A stretch of 64,000 nt of DNA from Kitasatospora sp. Root107. GTDB lineage: Bacteria; Actinomycetota; Actinomycetes; Streptomycetales; Streptomycetaceae. A program made the position numbers and the translations under genes. Under the pieces are notes generated by a model that saw only the letters and a program-made list of their open reading frames with translations, made no database searches and had not been told where the DNA came from. The stretch covers positions 54,022 to 118,021 of the forward strand of contig NZ_LMCT01000001.1 in NCBI RefSeq assembly GCF_001424875.1, in the 5' to 3' direction. Below, piece after piece: positions 40,586 through 49,050 of the stretch. Every line of letters begins with the position of its first letter. Position 1 is the first letter of the stretch.

Positions 40586-42301
40586 TCAGAGCGCGGCCAG
40601 CACCTCGACCAGGTCGTCCAGTCCCAGCGATCCCTGGGACAGTGCCGCCATGTGCCAGGCCTTCTGGTCGAAGACCTCGCCCCTGGCCTCGGCCGCCGCC
40701 CGGGCCGCCGCCCGGCCGCGCAGCCAGGCCCGCTCGCCGAGCTTGTAGCCGATCGCCTGGCCGGGCAGCCCGAGGTAGCGGATCAGCTCGCTGTCCAGGA
40801 AGTCGGCCGACAGCCCGCAGTACCGGCCGAAGAACTCCCTGGCGTCGTCCGGCAGCATCGGCTCGCCGGGCATGAACGGGGAGTCGGCCGGGAACTCCAG
40901 GCCGACGTGCATGCCGATGTCCACGATCACCCGCAGCGCCCGCATCATCTGGGCGTTCAGGTAGCCGAGCCGCTGCCCGGGGTCGGTCAGGTAGCCCAGC
41001 TCGTCCATCAGGCGCTCGGCGTACAGCGCCCAGCCCTCCAGGTTGGCGCTGACCCCGCCGAGGGTGACCTGGTAGGTGGAGAGCCGGTCCGCGACGTACG
41101 TCCACTGGGCCAGCTGGAGATGGTGGCCGGGCACGCCCTCGTGGTACCAGGTGGAGACCAGGTCCCAGACCGGGAAGCTCTCCCGTCCGAGCACCGGCAG
41201 CCAGGTCCGGCCGGGGCGGGAGAAGTCCAGTGAAGGGGCGGTGTAGTAGGGGGCCGCGGCGCTGCCGCTCGGGGCGATTTTGGACTCCACGTTGAGCAGT
41301 GGGTCCGCGAGGTCGAAGTGCACGCCCTGGAGGTCGGCGATCGCGGTGTCCATCAGGTTCTGCAGGTAGGCGCGGACGTTCTCCTCGCCCTTGATCGCCG
41401 GGCCGTCGCTCTCCAGCCAGGCCATCGCCGCCATCGGCGTGCTGCCGGGGAGCACCTTCCCGGCCTCGGCCCGCATCTGCGCGTCCAGCTCGTGGAACTG
41501 CTCCCACGCCCAGCCGTACGCCTCATCCAGATCCAGGTCGGAGCCGGTCCAGTAGCGCACCCAGCGGGCGTACCGCTCCCGGCCCGTGGTGTCGGGCTGC
41601 CCGGCGGCCGCCGCACCGTAGACGTCCCGCAGCCAGTCCCGCAGCTCGCCGAACGACTCGGCCGCCGTGACCGCGATCGCGGTCAGCTCCGCGCGCTGGT
41701 CCTGGGGCGCGTCCTGAACGAACTCACCGAACCAGCCCCCCGGCTGATCGCCGGTCAGCCACTCCTCGATCTGGCCGACCACCGTGACCACCTGGCGCGG
41801 GCCCGAGAGCAGTCCGCGCTCGATGCCCTCGGTGAGCAGCTCACGGTACTGGGCCACCGCGACCGGCAGCCGGCCCATCCGGCGGCCGATCAGCGTCCAG
41901 TGCTCCGGCGTCTCGGTGGGCACGATGGTGAAGACCTCGCGCACACCGTGCAGCGGCGAGCCCAGGTTGCGGACCGCCCGGAAGTTCTCGCCCGCGTCGT
42001 GCACGGCGAGTTCGGCGGTCAGGCGCTCGCGGAGCAGCCGGGCACAGCGCAGCTCGGCGTCGTCCGCCGCGGCCCCGGCCGCCTCGGCCGCGTCCAGCTC
42101 GGCCAGGGTGCGGCGGGCCAGCTCGGCCACCGCCTCGATGCCGGTCGGCGAGAGGTCGGGCAGTCGGTCGTCGTCGTCCGGACCGAGACCCAGGTAGACC
42201 GCGGTCACCGGGTCGAGGGCGGCCAGCGCGTGGACGTAAGCATCGGCGATACGGCGGGGGGTGGTGCCGTCGGCAGGGGAGTTGATCAGTGCTTCAACCA
42301 T
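40586..42301 (-). CDS. DUF885 family protein (putative metallopeptidase)
   Basis: 571 aa, normal for the DUF885 family. The zinc-binding-like motif TWYHEGVPGHHLQ (HExxxGHH) lies around residue 380, and EGWALYAERLMDELG follows some 40 residues later and may provide a third ligand. Both are the signature pair of this family, thought to be metallo-carboxypeptidases. No signal peptide is seen, so it should be cytoplasmic. The start is an ATG with GGAAGGA upstream. Confidence 0.88.
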   Translation of the reverse strand: MVEALINSPADGTTPRRIADAYVHALAALDPVTAVYLGLGPDDDDRLPDLSPTGIEAVAELARRTLAELDAAEAAGAAADDAELRCARLLRERLTAELAVHDAGENFRAVRNLGSPLHGVREVFTIVPTETPEHWTLIGRRMGRLPVAVAQYRELLTEGIERGLLSGPRQVVTVVGQIEEWLTGDQPGGWFGEFVQDAPQDQRAELTAIAVTAAESFGELRDWLRDVYGAAAAGQPDTTGRERYARWVRYWTGSDLDLDEAYGWAWEQFHELDAQMRAEAGKVLPGSTPMAAMAWLESDGPAIKGEENVRAYLQNLMDTAIADLQGVHFDLADPLLNVESKIAPSGSAAAPYYTAPSLDFSRPGRTWLPVLGRESFPVWDLVSTWYHEGVPGHHLQLAQWTYVADRLSTYQVTLGGVSANLEGWALYAERLMDELGYLTDPGQRLGYLNAQMMRALRVIVDIGMHVGLEFPADSPFMPGEPMLPDDAREFFGRYCGLSADFLDSELIRYLGLPGQAIGYKLGERAWLRGRAAARAAAEARGEVFDQKAWHMAALSQGSLGLDDLVEVLAAL

Positions 42302-42367
42302 TCGGCCATCCTTCCGCAGGCGGCCGGGTTTGCAAGCCCCTTTGCCTAGGCTTGTGCCGATGTACCG

Positions 42368-43063
42368 TCAGATCGCCTGCCGCCACGGCCTGCTCCGCCA
42401 GGCGGCCACCGGGTCCCAGGTCGGCCGCCCCCGGGCGAACCGGTAGAAGCTCAGGCCGATCAGCACCGAGCAGAAGTGCCCGAGGTCGGTGAAGGTGTGC
42501 GAGGTGACCAGCGGCAGCAGGTAGAAGAACAGCAGCCCGCCGCCGTAGAGCCAGCGCCAGCGCCCGGCGAACCGGTAGGTCAGCACGCCCTCCACCCCGG
42601 CCAGCGCGTAACTGACGCCGACGTCCACGGTGTTCGCCATGTTCTCCGGCAGCCGCCCCGCGTCCACGCCCCAGGCGACGAGGCCCTCGCTGACGAAGGT
42701 GGCCAGCACGTGGGCGGTGAGCGCGACCGTGAGCCAGCGCCAGGTGCCCAGCCAGCGTTCGACCGGCACGTGGAAGATGTTGAAGATCACGAAGTAGAAG
42801 AAGAACGCCGACTGCTCGGTCCAGATCGCGCTGGCCAGCAGCGCGTGCACGGGGTGCGAGCGGAGCTGGTCGATGTTGGTGCTGCGCTTGCCCAGGAACC
42901 AGTCCAGGTTGGCCGGGTCGATCCTGGCCACCACGAAGCTGGTGAAGGCCAGCAGCAGCAGCCAGCAGTACGTACCCGGCGCCGCCCGGACGTACTTCCA
43001 GACCGCCCGCAGCGCCCTGACCGGAAGGCTCGTGGCCACCGGCTCCTGCACGGTCTCCTGCAT
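42368..43063 (-). CDS. Rhomboid-like integral membrane protein
   Basis: 231 aa from the ATG at 43063. Six membrane segments are plausible. VGVSYALAG carries Ser at the rhomboid GxS position, and LGHFCSVLIG carries His in the HxxxxxxG context of the last core helix, so a Ser-His dyad can be drawn. The Gly after Ser in classical GxSG is replaced by Tyr. HVPVERWLGTWRW resembles the family's L1 loop region. It may be an active intramembrane protease or a rhomboid-like pseudoenzyme. Confidence 0.75.
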   Translation of the reverse strand: MQETVQEPVATSLPVRALRAVWKYVRAAPGTYCWLLLLAFTSFVVARIDPANLDWFLGKRSTNIDQLRSHPVHALLASAIWTEQSAFFFYFVIFNIFHVPVERWLGTWRWLTVALTAHVLATFVSEGLVAWGVDAGRLPENMANTVDVGVSYALAGVEGVLTYRFAGRWRWLYGGGLLFFYLLPLVTSHTFTDLGHFCSVLIGLSFYRFARGRPTWDPVAAWRSRPWRQAI

Positions 43064-43179
43064 CTGTGCTCCCGAATGCCGCTGACATCTGGTCACATGA
43101 TGGTCTGATATGCCCGATTCGACGGATGGACCCGCCGAGCACGGCGGCAAACGGCGACCGGACGGCTACCCTGGCCGCC

Positions 43180-43923
43180 ATGGCAGTCAGCGCAACGACC
43201 TCGTCCGATCCGGCAGCCCGGCGGCCCGGCTACCGGCGACTTCCGGTGCAGCAACGGCGCGAGCAGCTGATCGCCGTCGCCCTGGAGCTCTTCGCCTCCC
43301 GCCCGCCGGAGGAGGTGAGCCTGGACGACGTGGCCGAGGCGGCCGGCGCCTCCCGTCCGCTGGTCTACCGCTACTTCGCCGGGAAGCAGCAGCTGTACGA
43401 GGCCGCCCTGCGCAGCGCCGCCGAGGAGCTCGCGAGCCGGTTCACCGTCCCGCCGGACGGCACCCCCACCGAACAGCTCTCGGCGGTCCTGGACCGCTAC
43501 TTCGACTTCGTCTCCGAGCACCACACCGGCTACGGCGCACTGCTCCGCGGCGGCTCGGTGGTCGAGACCGCCCGGACCGGGGCGATCGTGGACGAGGTCC
43601 GGCGAGCCGCCCTCCGCCGGACGGTCCGTCACCTCGGCGTCCGGGAGGCCGCCGGGCCCCGGCTGACCCTGCTGGTCCGCTCCTGGATCTCGGTGGTCGA
43701 GGCCTCCGCCCTCAGCTGGCTCGACGAGGGCCGGCAGATCCCGCCCGAGTCGCTCCGCGAGTGGCTGCTCGACGAGTTCGTCGTGATGACCGCCGCCACC
43801 GCCCTGCACGATCCCCAGACCGCCGAGGTCCTCACCCGCCTCCTCGGACAGGAGGGCCCCACCGGCCGCGCCACCGCCTTGGCGGCGAGGCTCCGGACGA
43901 TGCTCACGCTCAACCAGAGCTGA
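43180..43923 (+). CDS. TetR family transcriptional regulator
   Basis: 247 aa from the ATG at 43180. The N-terminal TetR DNA-binding domain (about 24-75) has RREQLIAVALELFA and the helix-turn-helix VSLDDVAEAAGASRPLVYRYF. The ligand-binding domain follows. It diverges from the rhomboid-like gene with a 116-bp gap, so it may regulate itself and that gene. No obvious ribosome site precedes the start, and leaderless translation is possible. Confidence 0.9.
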   Translation: MAVSATTSSDPAARRPGYRRLPVQQRREQLIAVALELFASRPPEEVSLDDVAEAAGASRPLVYRYFAGKQQLYEAALRSAAEELASRFTVPPDGTPTEQLSAVLDRYFDFVSEHHTGYGALLRGGSVVETARTGAIVDEVRRAALRRTVRHLGVREAAGPRLTLLVRSWISVVEASALSWLDEGRQIPPESLREWLLDEFVVMTAATALHDPQTAEVLTRLLGQEGPTGRATALAARLRTMLTLNQS

Positions 43924-44040
43924 CCAGGGGCTCGGGGAACTGCGACGCCGGCCTCAGAAGCGTTCGACGTGCGTACCAGGTCAGGACTTTCGCATTTTGC
44001 CCCAGTCGCCACGAACCGTCGCCGTTCCCCGAGCCCCTGG
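43924..44040. repeat. Inverted-repeat intergenic element, copy A (bidirectional terminator)
   Basis: The element exactly fills the gap between the stops of the convergent TetR and GlxA-like genes. Its ends are a perfect 17-bp inverted repeat (CCAGGGGCTCGGGGAAC at 43924-43940 and its complement at 44024-44040) that continues after one mismatch for six more pairs. Its first 32 nt match copy B (45806) at 30 positions. Confidence 0.85.
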
Positions 44041-44997
44041 CTACGCCATGGATTGGCGGAAGCGCGAGGGCGGCACGCCGTAGCGGGCGGTGAACGCCTG
44101 CCGAAGCGCCTCCGCGGAGCGGAAGCCGCAGTGCGCCGCCACCCTGGCGACCGGCAGCGAGGTGGTGGTCAGCAGCTGCGCCGCCGCCTCCAGCCGGGCG
44201 TCCCGGACAAACCGTCCCGGCGTCCGGCCGAGCTGCTCGGCGAACAGCCGGGTCAGCTGCCGCTCGCCGATCCCCGCGACTTCGGCCAGCGCTGCCGAAC
44301 CGAGGTCCGCCGTCAGATGGCCCGCGACGTGGTCGACCGCCCGGCGGACCGCGTCGTGCCAGGGCGCGCCGGTGCTCACGTACATGCTCATCTGCGCCTG
44401 GTTGCCCGGCCGTTGCAGATAGGTGACCAGGGCCCGGGCCACCGACCTGGCCAACCCGGGGCCGTGATCCTCGGCGACGAAGGCGAGCGTCAGGTCGAGC
44501 GCGCTGGTGACGCCCGCCGCCGTCGCGACCTCGCCGTCCCGGATGAAGATCGGCGCCGGGTCGACCTCCACCGCCGGGTAGCCGGCGGCGAGTTGGGCCG
44601 CGTAGCTCCAGTGCGTGGTGGCCCGCCTGCCGTCCAGCAGCCCGGCGGCCGCCAGCACACTGGCGCCGGTGCAGACCGAGGCCACCCGGCGGCTCTCCCT
44701 GGCCAGCCTGCGGACGTGGCCGACGATCAACGGGTTGGCTGCGGCCGCCTCGTGGCCGAACCCGCCGGTGACCACCAGGGTGTCCAGCGGCCCCCGGAGT
44801 CGCTCCAGACTGTGGCCACCGTCCAGCGAGAGCCCGGAGCCGCAGCCGATCGGACGACCGCCGGGGGTGGCCACCGCGATCGCGTAACGCGGTTCCGCGC
44901 CAAGGCGGTTGGCCGTCGCGAGGGTGGTCGTGACGCAGGCGATGTCCAGCAGCTCCGCCGCGTCGTAGCCGACCACCACGATCTGTCGCTCCGTCAT
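44041..44997 (-). CDS. GlxA-type transcriptional regulator (DJ-1/PfpI plus AraC HTH)
   Basis: 318 aa from the ATG at 44997. The N-terminal DJ-1/PfpI-like domain (about 1-190) has the nucleophile-elbow motif ASVCTGASVLAAAGLL. The C-terminal AraC/XylS domain has LAEVAGIGERQLTRLF and ARVAAHCGFRSAEALRQAF. Such regulators often control nitrogen or betaine catabolism, but the ligand is unknown here. It is divergent from a DJ-1 protein gene 99 bp away, the likely target. Confidence 0.9.
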   Translation of the reverse strand: MTERQIVVVGYDAAELLDIACVTTTLATANRLGAEPRYAIAVATPGGRPIGCGSGLSLDGGHSLERLRGPLDTLVVTGGFGHEAAAANPLIVGHVRRLARESRRVASVCTGASVLAAAGLLDGRRATTHWSYAAQLAAGYPAVEVDPAPIFIRDGEVATAAGVTSALDLTLAFVAEDHGPGLARSVARALVTYLQRPGNQAQMSMYVSTGAPWHDAVRRAVDHVAGHLTADLGSAALAEVAGIGERQLTRLFAEQLGRTPGRFVRDARLEAAAQLLTTTSLPVARVAAHCGFRSAEALRQAFTARYGVPPSRFRQSMA

Positions 44998-45096
44998 GGC
45001 GCCCACCCTATGGCGGACCGACCTGCACCCCAGGATTCCGGACCTGCCGCCGACCGGTGCTGGCCCGACCGCCCGGGTCCGGCGGAGGGTGACGGC

Positions 45097-45786
45097 ATGA
45101 CCAAGACCATCGCTTTCGTCGTCTACCCCGGCCTCACTCCGCTCGACCTGGTCGGACCGCTCCAGGTGCTCTCGGCGCTGGCCTCGCTCGACCCGTCCTA
45201 CCGGGTGGTGGTGGTCGGCCGCGACCTCTCCCCGGTCGGGACGGACACCCCGCTGCGGCTGGCCCCGAGTCACACCTTCGCCCAGGTGACGGCACCGGAC
45301 GTGGTGCTGGTCCCGGGCGGCGCCGCACCCACGATGACCGCGCTGACGGACCAGCACCTGCTGGACTGGCTGCGGCAGGCGGCCACCACCGCCGAAACGG
45401 TCGCCTCGGTCTGCACCGGCTCACTGCTGCTCGGCGCGGCGGGCCTGCTGGAGGGACGGCGGGCCACCACGCACTGGGGCATGCGCGGGCTGCTCCCCAA
45501 GTTCGGCGCGATCCCGGTGGCCGAACGCTGGGTCTCGGACGGGCCGTTCCTCACCGGAGCCGGGGTCTCGGCCGGGATCGACCTGGCCCTGCACCTGGTC
45601 GAGCAGCTGGTGGGCGCCGAACTCGCCCGCACCGTCCAGCTGTTCATCGAGTACGACCCCCAGCCGCCGCTCGGTGGCATCGACTGGGGGTCGGTGGACT
45701 ACCCGGCCTTCGAACCGCACGCCCGCCGCATGCTCACCACCGGCCTGGCCGACCATCCGGACCTGCTCGCCCGCCTGCTCAGCTGA
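45097..45786 (+). CDS. DJ-1/PfpI family protein
   Basis: 229 aa, single DJ-1/PfpI domain. The active-site cysteine sits in ASVCTGSLLLGAAGLL, and an N-terminal acidic residue (Asp17 in GLTPLDLVGP) and HWGM complete the usual pattern of isonitrile hydratase- or GATase1-like members. GGAGG lies eight nt upstream of the ATG. Its domain matches the sensor half of the divergent GlxA-type regulator, suggesting shared ligand chemistry. Confidence 0.9.
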   Translation: MTKTIAFVVYPGLTPLDLVGPLQVLSALASLDPSYRVVVVGRDLSPVGTDTPLRLAPSHTFAQVTAPDVVLVPGGAAPTMTALTDQHLLDWLRQAATTAETVASVCTGSLLLGAAGLLEGRRATTHWGMRGLLPKFGAIPVAERWVSDGPFLTGAGVSAGIDLALHLVEQLVGAELARTVQLFIEYDPQPPLGGIDWGSVDYPAFEPHARRMLTTGLADHPDLLARLLS

Positions 45787-45805
45787 CCCCTCCCGACATC
45801 AGCCA

Positions 45806-45921
45806 CCAGGGGCCCGGGGAACTGCGACGCCGACCTCGTACAAGGTGATCCGTACATAGAGGGTCAGGCACTTTCGCAGTGACCCCGGCGCCAGATCTCC
45901 TCGCAGGTCCCCGAGCCCCTG
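45806..45921. repeat. Inverted-repeat intergenic element, copy B
   Basis: 116-bp relative of the element at 43924-44040, again in a gap between convergent genes (DJ-1 protein and FAH). The left end (45806-45837) matches copy A at 30 of 32 positions. The terminal arms pair at 14 of 16 positions. The interior shares only short blocks such as GGTCAGG and CTTTCGCA. Confidence 0.8.
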
Positions 45922-45946
45922 ACCGTAGATGCTCGGGGACCTGCGA
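45901..45946 (-). terminator. FAH / DJ-1 terminator hairpin
   Basis: A perfect 16-bp stem (TCGCAGGTCCCCGAGC / GCTCGGGGACCTGCGA) with a 14-nt loop starts five nt after the FAH stop codon. It uses the right arm of repeat copy B as one strand. Confidence 0.7.
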
Positions 45947-45951
45947 AAGGG

Positions 45952-46803
45952 TCAGGCCTTGCCCAGCACCTGGCGCTGCCGCCCGAGCCCGTCGACCTCC
46001 AGCTCGACCAGGTCGTTGGGCCGCAGGAACGGCGTGCCCGGTCGGCCGAGGGTGACGCCGGCGGGGGTGCCGGTGACGATCACGTCGCCCGGTTCGAGCA
46101 CCATGAACTGGCTGAGGTAGCGGACCACCTCGTACACCGGGAAGATCATCGCCGCGGTGCTGCCGTCCTGCCGGAGCTCGCCGTTGACCCAGAGCCGGAG
46201 CCCGAGCCGCTGCGGGTCGCCGACCTCGTCGGGCGTCACCAGCCAGGGGCCGAGCGGGGTGAAGGTCTCCGCCGACTTGCCCTTGTCCCACTGCCCGCCG
46301 CGCTCGAACTGGAAGGCCCGCTCGGTCACGTCGTTGACCGTGGCGTACCCGGCGATCACCGCCGCCGCCTCGGCCTCGCTCTCCAGGTAGCGGGCGGTCC
46401 GCCCGATCACGATGGCCAGCTCGACCTCGTAGTCGGTCTTCTCGCCGCCGCGCGGGATCAGCACCTCGTCGTACGGGCCGACCACGGTGTTGCTGGGCTT
46501 GAGGAAGACCACCGGCTCGGCCGGGATCGCGGCGCCCGCCTCCTCGGCGTGGTCCCGGTAGTTGAGACCGATCCCGACCACCTTGCCCGGGCGCACGACG
46601 GGCGCGCCGATCCGCTCCCCGGCGAGGTCGGTCTCCGGGAGTTCACCGGCCGCCACCGCGCGGGCCAGCTCGGCCGGGTCGAGCGCGGCCAGGAAGGCCC
46701 CGTCGATGTCCGGGGTCCGGCCGGAGAGGTCGAAAGCGGTGCCGTCCTGACCCAGCACCACGGGGCGTTCGGCGCCCTGAGGGCCGACACGGAGGAGCTT
46801 CAC
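45952..46803 (-). CDS. Fumarylacetoacetate hydrolase family protein
   Basis: 283 aa. An N-terminal small domain (about 1-65) precedes the FAH core. IGLNYRDHAEEAG, the metal-binding DYEVELAIVIG, VNDVTERAFQ and GDVIVTGTPAGVTLGR are the family motifs. Members cleave C-C bonds in acylpyruvates or decarboxylate/hydrate sugar-acid intermediates; the substrate is open. The start is a GTG. No pathway partners are next to it. Confidence 0.9.
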   Translation of the reverse strand: MKLLRVGPQGAERPVVLGQDGTAFDLSGRTPDIDGAFLAALDPAELARAVAAGELPETDLAGERIGAPVVRPGKVVGIGLNYRDHAEEAGAAIPAEPVVFLKPSNTVVGPYDEVLIPRGGEKTDYEVELAIVIGRTARYLESEAEAAAVIAGYATVNDVTERAFQFERGGQWDKGKSAETFTPLGPWLVTPDEVGDPQRLGLRLWVNGELRQDGSTAAMIFPVYEVVRYLSQFMVLEPGDVIVTGTPAGVTLGRPGTPFLRPNDLVELEVDGLGRQRQVLGKA

Positions 46804-47026
46804 TGCCCATCACCACCTGGTTCGTCGCATGCCATCGAGGAGGCCGCACACCTCTCCCGTCCTATGCATCCGAGGTATATCAACCGGTCGGGCCTGCGAA
46901 CCAGAGGGGACAGCTCGGCCAGTTCCTATCAATTCCTCCAACCCGCCGAAGGCCCGAATCAGCGTCCCGCACGGTTGACACCCCGGCCGTCAGCTGTTGT
47001 CGGGTCGAACTGATAGACAGTCCGGC
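46804..47026 (+). promoter_or_regulatory. Divergent promoter region of FAH and the STM4015-4011 operon
   Basis: 223 bp without a gene. A perfect -35 TTGACA (46975-46980) faces the five-gene operon, but at 17-19 nt spacing there is only a poor -10 (around 46998-47003). No operator-like palindrome was found. Confidence 0.3.
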
Positions 47027-47971
47027 ATGGCGATCAGCGAGCACATCGAGGAATTCCACGGCCTCCCCGTCTTCGACTTCCCTGGCCCGGAGGGCACCGA
47101 GCTGCCTGCCCCGGAGTCGGTGGCCTGGCGGGTGCAGGTCGAGTACGACGGCGGCAGCGACTTCGCCGCGGTCTGGGCCGAGTTCCTGGCCGGGGTGGCG
47201 GTCGAGCAGGTCCGGGCCCTGGTGATCGGGCCGTGGTGGGAGGAGGACTACGAGCTGGTCGGGCCCGTCATCGCCGCGCTGACCGGCAGTGCCACCCGGC
47301 TCGGCGGCCTGCGGGCACTGTTCCTCGGTGAGGTCGTCTACGAGGAGTGCGAGCTCTCCTGGCTCCAGCTCGACGACGTGACCCCGCTGCTGGAGTCCTT
47401 CCCCGAGCTGGAGGAGCTGGTGGTGCGCGGCGCCTCCGCCGACTACGACGGCAAGGGTGGGCTCGCCCTGCGGGCCGTGCGCCACGAGAACCTGCGGGCG
47501 CTCCGGTTCGAGGCCGGCGGCCTGCCGGTCGCGGTGGTCCGGGCGGTCGGCGAGTCCGACTTCCCTGCCCTGGAGAGCCTGGAACTGTGGCTCGGGGTGG
47601 ACGAGTACGGCGGCGACGCCGGGGTGGCCGACCTGGCGCCGGTGCTGAGCGGCGAGCGGCTGCCCGCGCTGCGCCGCCTCGGCCTGGAGAACAGCGCGCT
47701 GCAGGACGAGCTGGCCAAGGCGGCGGCCGAATCCGTCGTGGTCGGGCAGCTGGAGAGCCTGAGCCTGGCGCTCGGCGCCCTCACCGACGCCGGTGCGGAG
47801 GCCCTGCTCGGCCTGACCCACCTCCGCCGGCTGGACCTGCACCACCACTACCTCACCGACGCGATGCAGCAGCGCCTGCGCGACACCCTGGGCGCGGCCG
47901 GGGTGGAGCTGGACCTCTCGGACGCGGAGAAGCCCGACGATAACTGGCGTTACGTGGCGAACGGCGAGTGA
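47027..47971 (+). CDS. STM4015-like leucine-rich-repeat protein
   Basis: 314 aa from the ATG at 47027. An N-terminal alpha/beta part (about 1-110) leads to irregular leucine-rich repeats of the ribonuclease-inhibitor-like kind (LESLELWL, LPALRRLGLENSAL, LESLSLALGALTDAGAEALL, LRRLDLHHHYLTD). No signal peptide. The family takes its name from Salmonella locus STM4015 and always travels with the next four genes; no biochemical role is known to me. It may be a scaffold or substrate-recognition subunit. Its stop overlaps the next start (GTGA). Confidence 0.85.
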   Translation: MAISEHIEEFHGLPVFDFPGPEGTELPAPESVAWRVQVEYDGGSDFAAVWAEFLAGVAVEQVRALVIGPWWEEDYELVGPVIAALTGSATRLGGLRALFLGEVVYEECELSWLQLDDVTPLLESFPELEELVVRGASADYDGKGGLALRAVRHENLRALRFEAGGLPVAVVRAVGESDFPALESLELWLGVDEYGGDAGVADLAPVLSGERLPALRRLGLENSALQDELAKAAAESVVVGQLESLSLALGALTDAGAEALLGLTHLRRLDLHHHYLTDAMQQRLRDTLGAAGVELDLSDAEKPDDNWRYVANGE

Positions 47972-49050
47972 TCGCCGTCGTCGGTCACCCGGGCCACCGC
48001 CGGGTGGAGCTGTTCGCGGCGGCGGTGCGGTCGTTCGGGCTGCCGGAGCCGACCGTGCTGCCCTGGGCGGAGGTGCTGCGCGGCCAGGTCACCGTCCCGG
48101 CCGGTGCGCTGGTCCGGGTGGACTCCCCCGGCGAGGACCCGGCCGTGGACACGCTGCTGCGCGGTCCTGACTGTCAGCCGACCCGGGTGGAGGGCTCGGC
48201 CGTCTGGTACGCCGGGCTGCTCGGCGGGCTCGCCACCCTGGCGGCGGCGGTCGGACAGGCCCCCGACGCCCGGCTGTTGGCCGATCCGGCGGAGACCGCG
48301 GTGATGTTCGACAAGCGCCGCACCCACGCCCGGCTCACCGCCGCCGGGCTCCCCGTACCGACGGCGCTCGGTCAACCGGTCGGCAGCTGGCCGGAGTTGC
48401 GTGAGCTGCTGGCCGCCGCCGGGCTGCGCCGGGTGTTCGTCAAACCCGCGCACGCCTCCTCGGCGTCCGGGGTGCTGGCGCTGGAGTTCGGCCCCGACGG
48501 CAGGCTCCGGGCGACCACCTCGGTCGAGCTGACCCCCACCGGCCTGCACAACTCGCTCCGGGTCCGCAGCTACACCACCGAACCGGAGATCGCCGCCGTC
48601 GTGGACGCACTGGCCCCCGACGGGCTGCACGTGGAGCAGTGGATTCCGAAGGCGTCCCAGCACGGCCGCTCGGCCGACCTGCGGGTGGTCGCGGTGCACG
48701 GCAGGGTCACCCACGCGGTGGTCCGCACCGGCGCGGGCCCACTGACCAATCTTCATCTGGGCGGCGCCCGAGGCGATCTGGCGCTGGTCCGGGCGGCGGC
48801 CGGTCCGCACTGGGCCGGGCTGCTGGAGCTGGGCGAGCGAGTGGCCGCCTGCTTCCCCGGCTCCCCGATGGTGGGCATCGACGTGCTGCCCGGCGCCGGC
48901 TGGCGCCGCTGGTACGTCGGCGAGGTGAACGCCTTCGGCGACCTGCTCCCCAAGCTCCCCGGCCTGCCCGAGGGTCCGGCCGCCGGCCTGGACACCTACG
49001 GCGCACAGGTCCAAGCCCTGCTCGGAACGGAACTCGGAACGGAACGATGA
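47968..49050 (+). CDS. STM4014-like protein, ATP-grasp-like
   Basis: 360 aa from a GTG overlapping the previous stop. The N-terminal third resembles a pre-ATP-grasp domain. DKRRTHARLTAAGLPVPTAL and VFVKPAHASSASGV (157-169, Lys159) read like the lid and phosphate loop of an ATP-grasp ligase of RimK type, and VGIDVLPGAGWRRWYVGEVN near the C-terminus carries the acidic metal-binding residues. This suggests ATP-dependent carboxylate-amine or carboxylate-thiol ligation. The substrate is unknown. It ends in an ATGA overlap with the hydrolase gene. Confidence 0.85.
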   Translation: MIAVVGHPGHRRVELFAAAVRSFGLPEPTVLPWAEVLRGQVTVPAGALVRVDSPGEDPAVDTLLRGPDCQPTRVEGSAVWYAGLLGGLATLAAAVGQAPDARLLADPAETAVMFDKRRTHARLTAAGLPVPTALGQPVGSWPELRELLAAAGLRRVFVKPAHASSASGVLALEFGPDGRLRATTSVELTPTGLHNSLRVRSYTTEPEIAAVVDALAPDGLHVEQWIPKASQHGRSADLRVVAVHGRVTHAVVRTGAGPLTNLHLGGARGDLALVRAAAGPHWAGLLELGERVAACFPGSPMVGIDVLPGAGWRRWYVGEVNAFGDLLPKLPGLPEGPAAGLDTYGAQVQALLGTELGTER

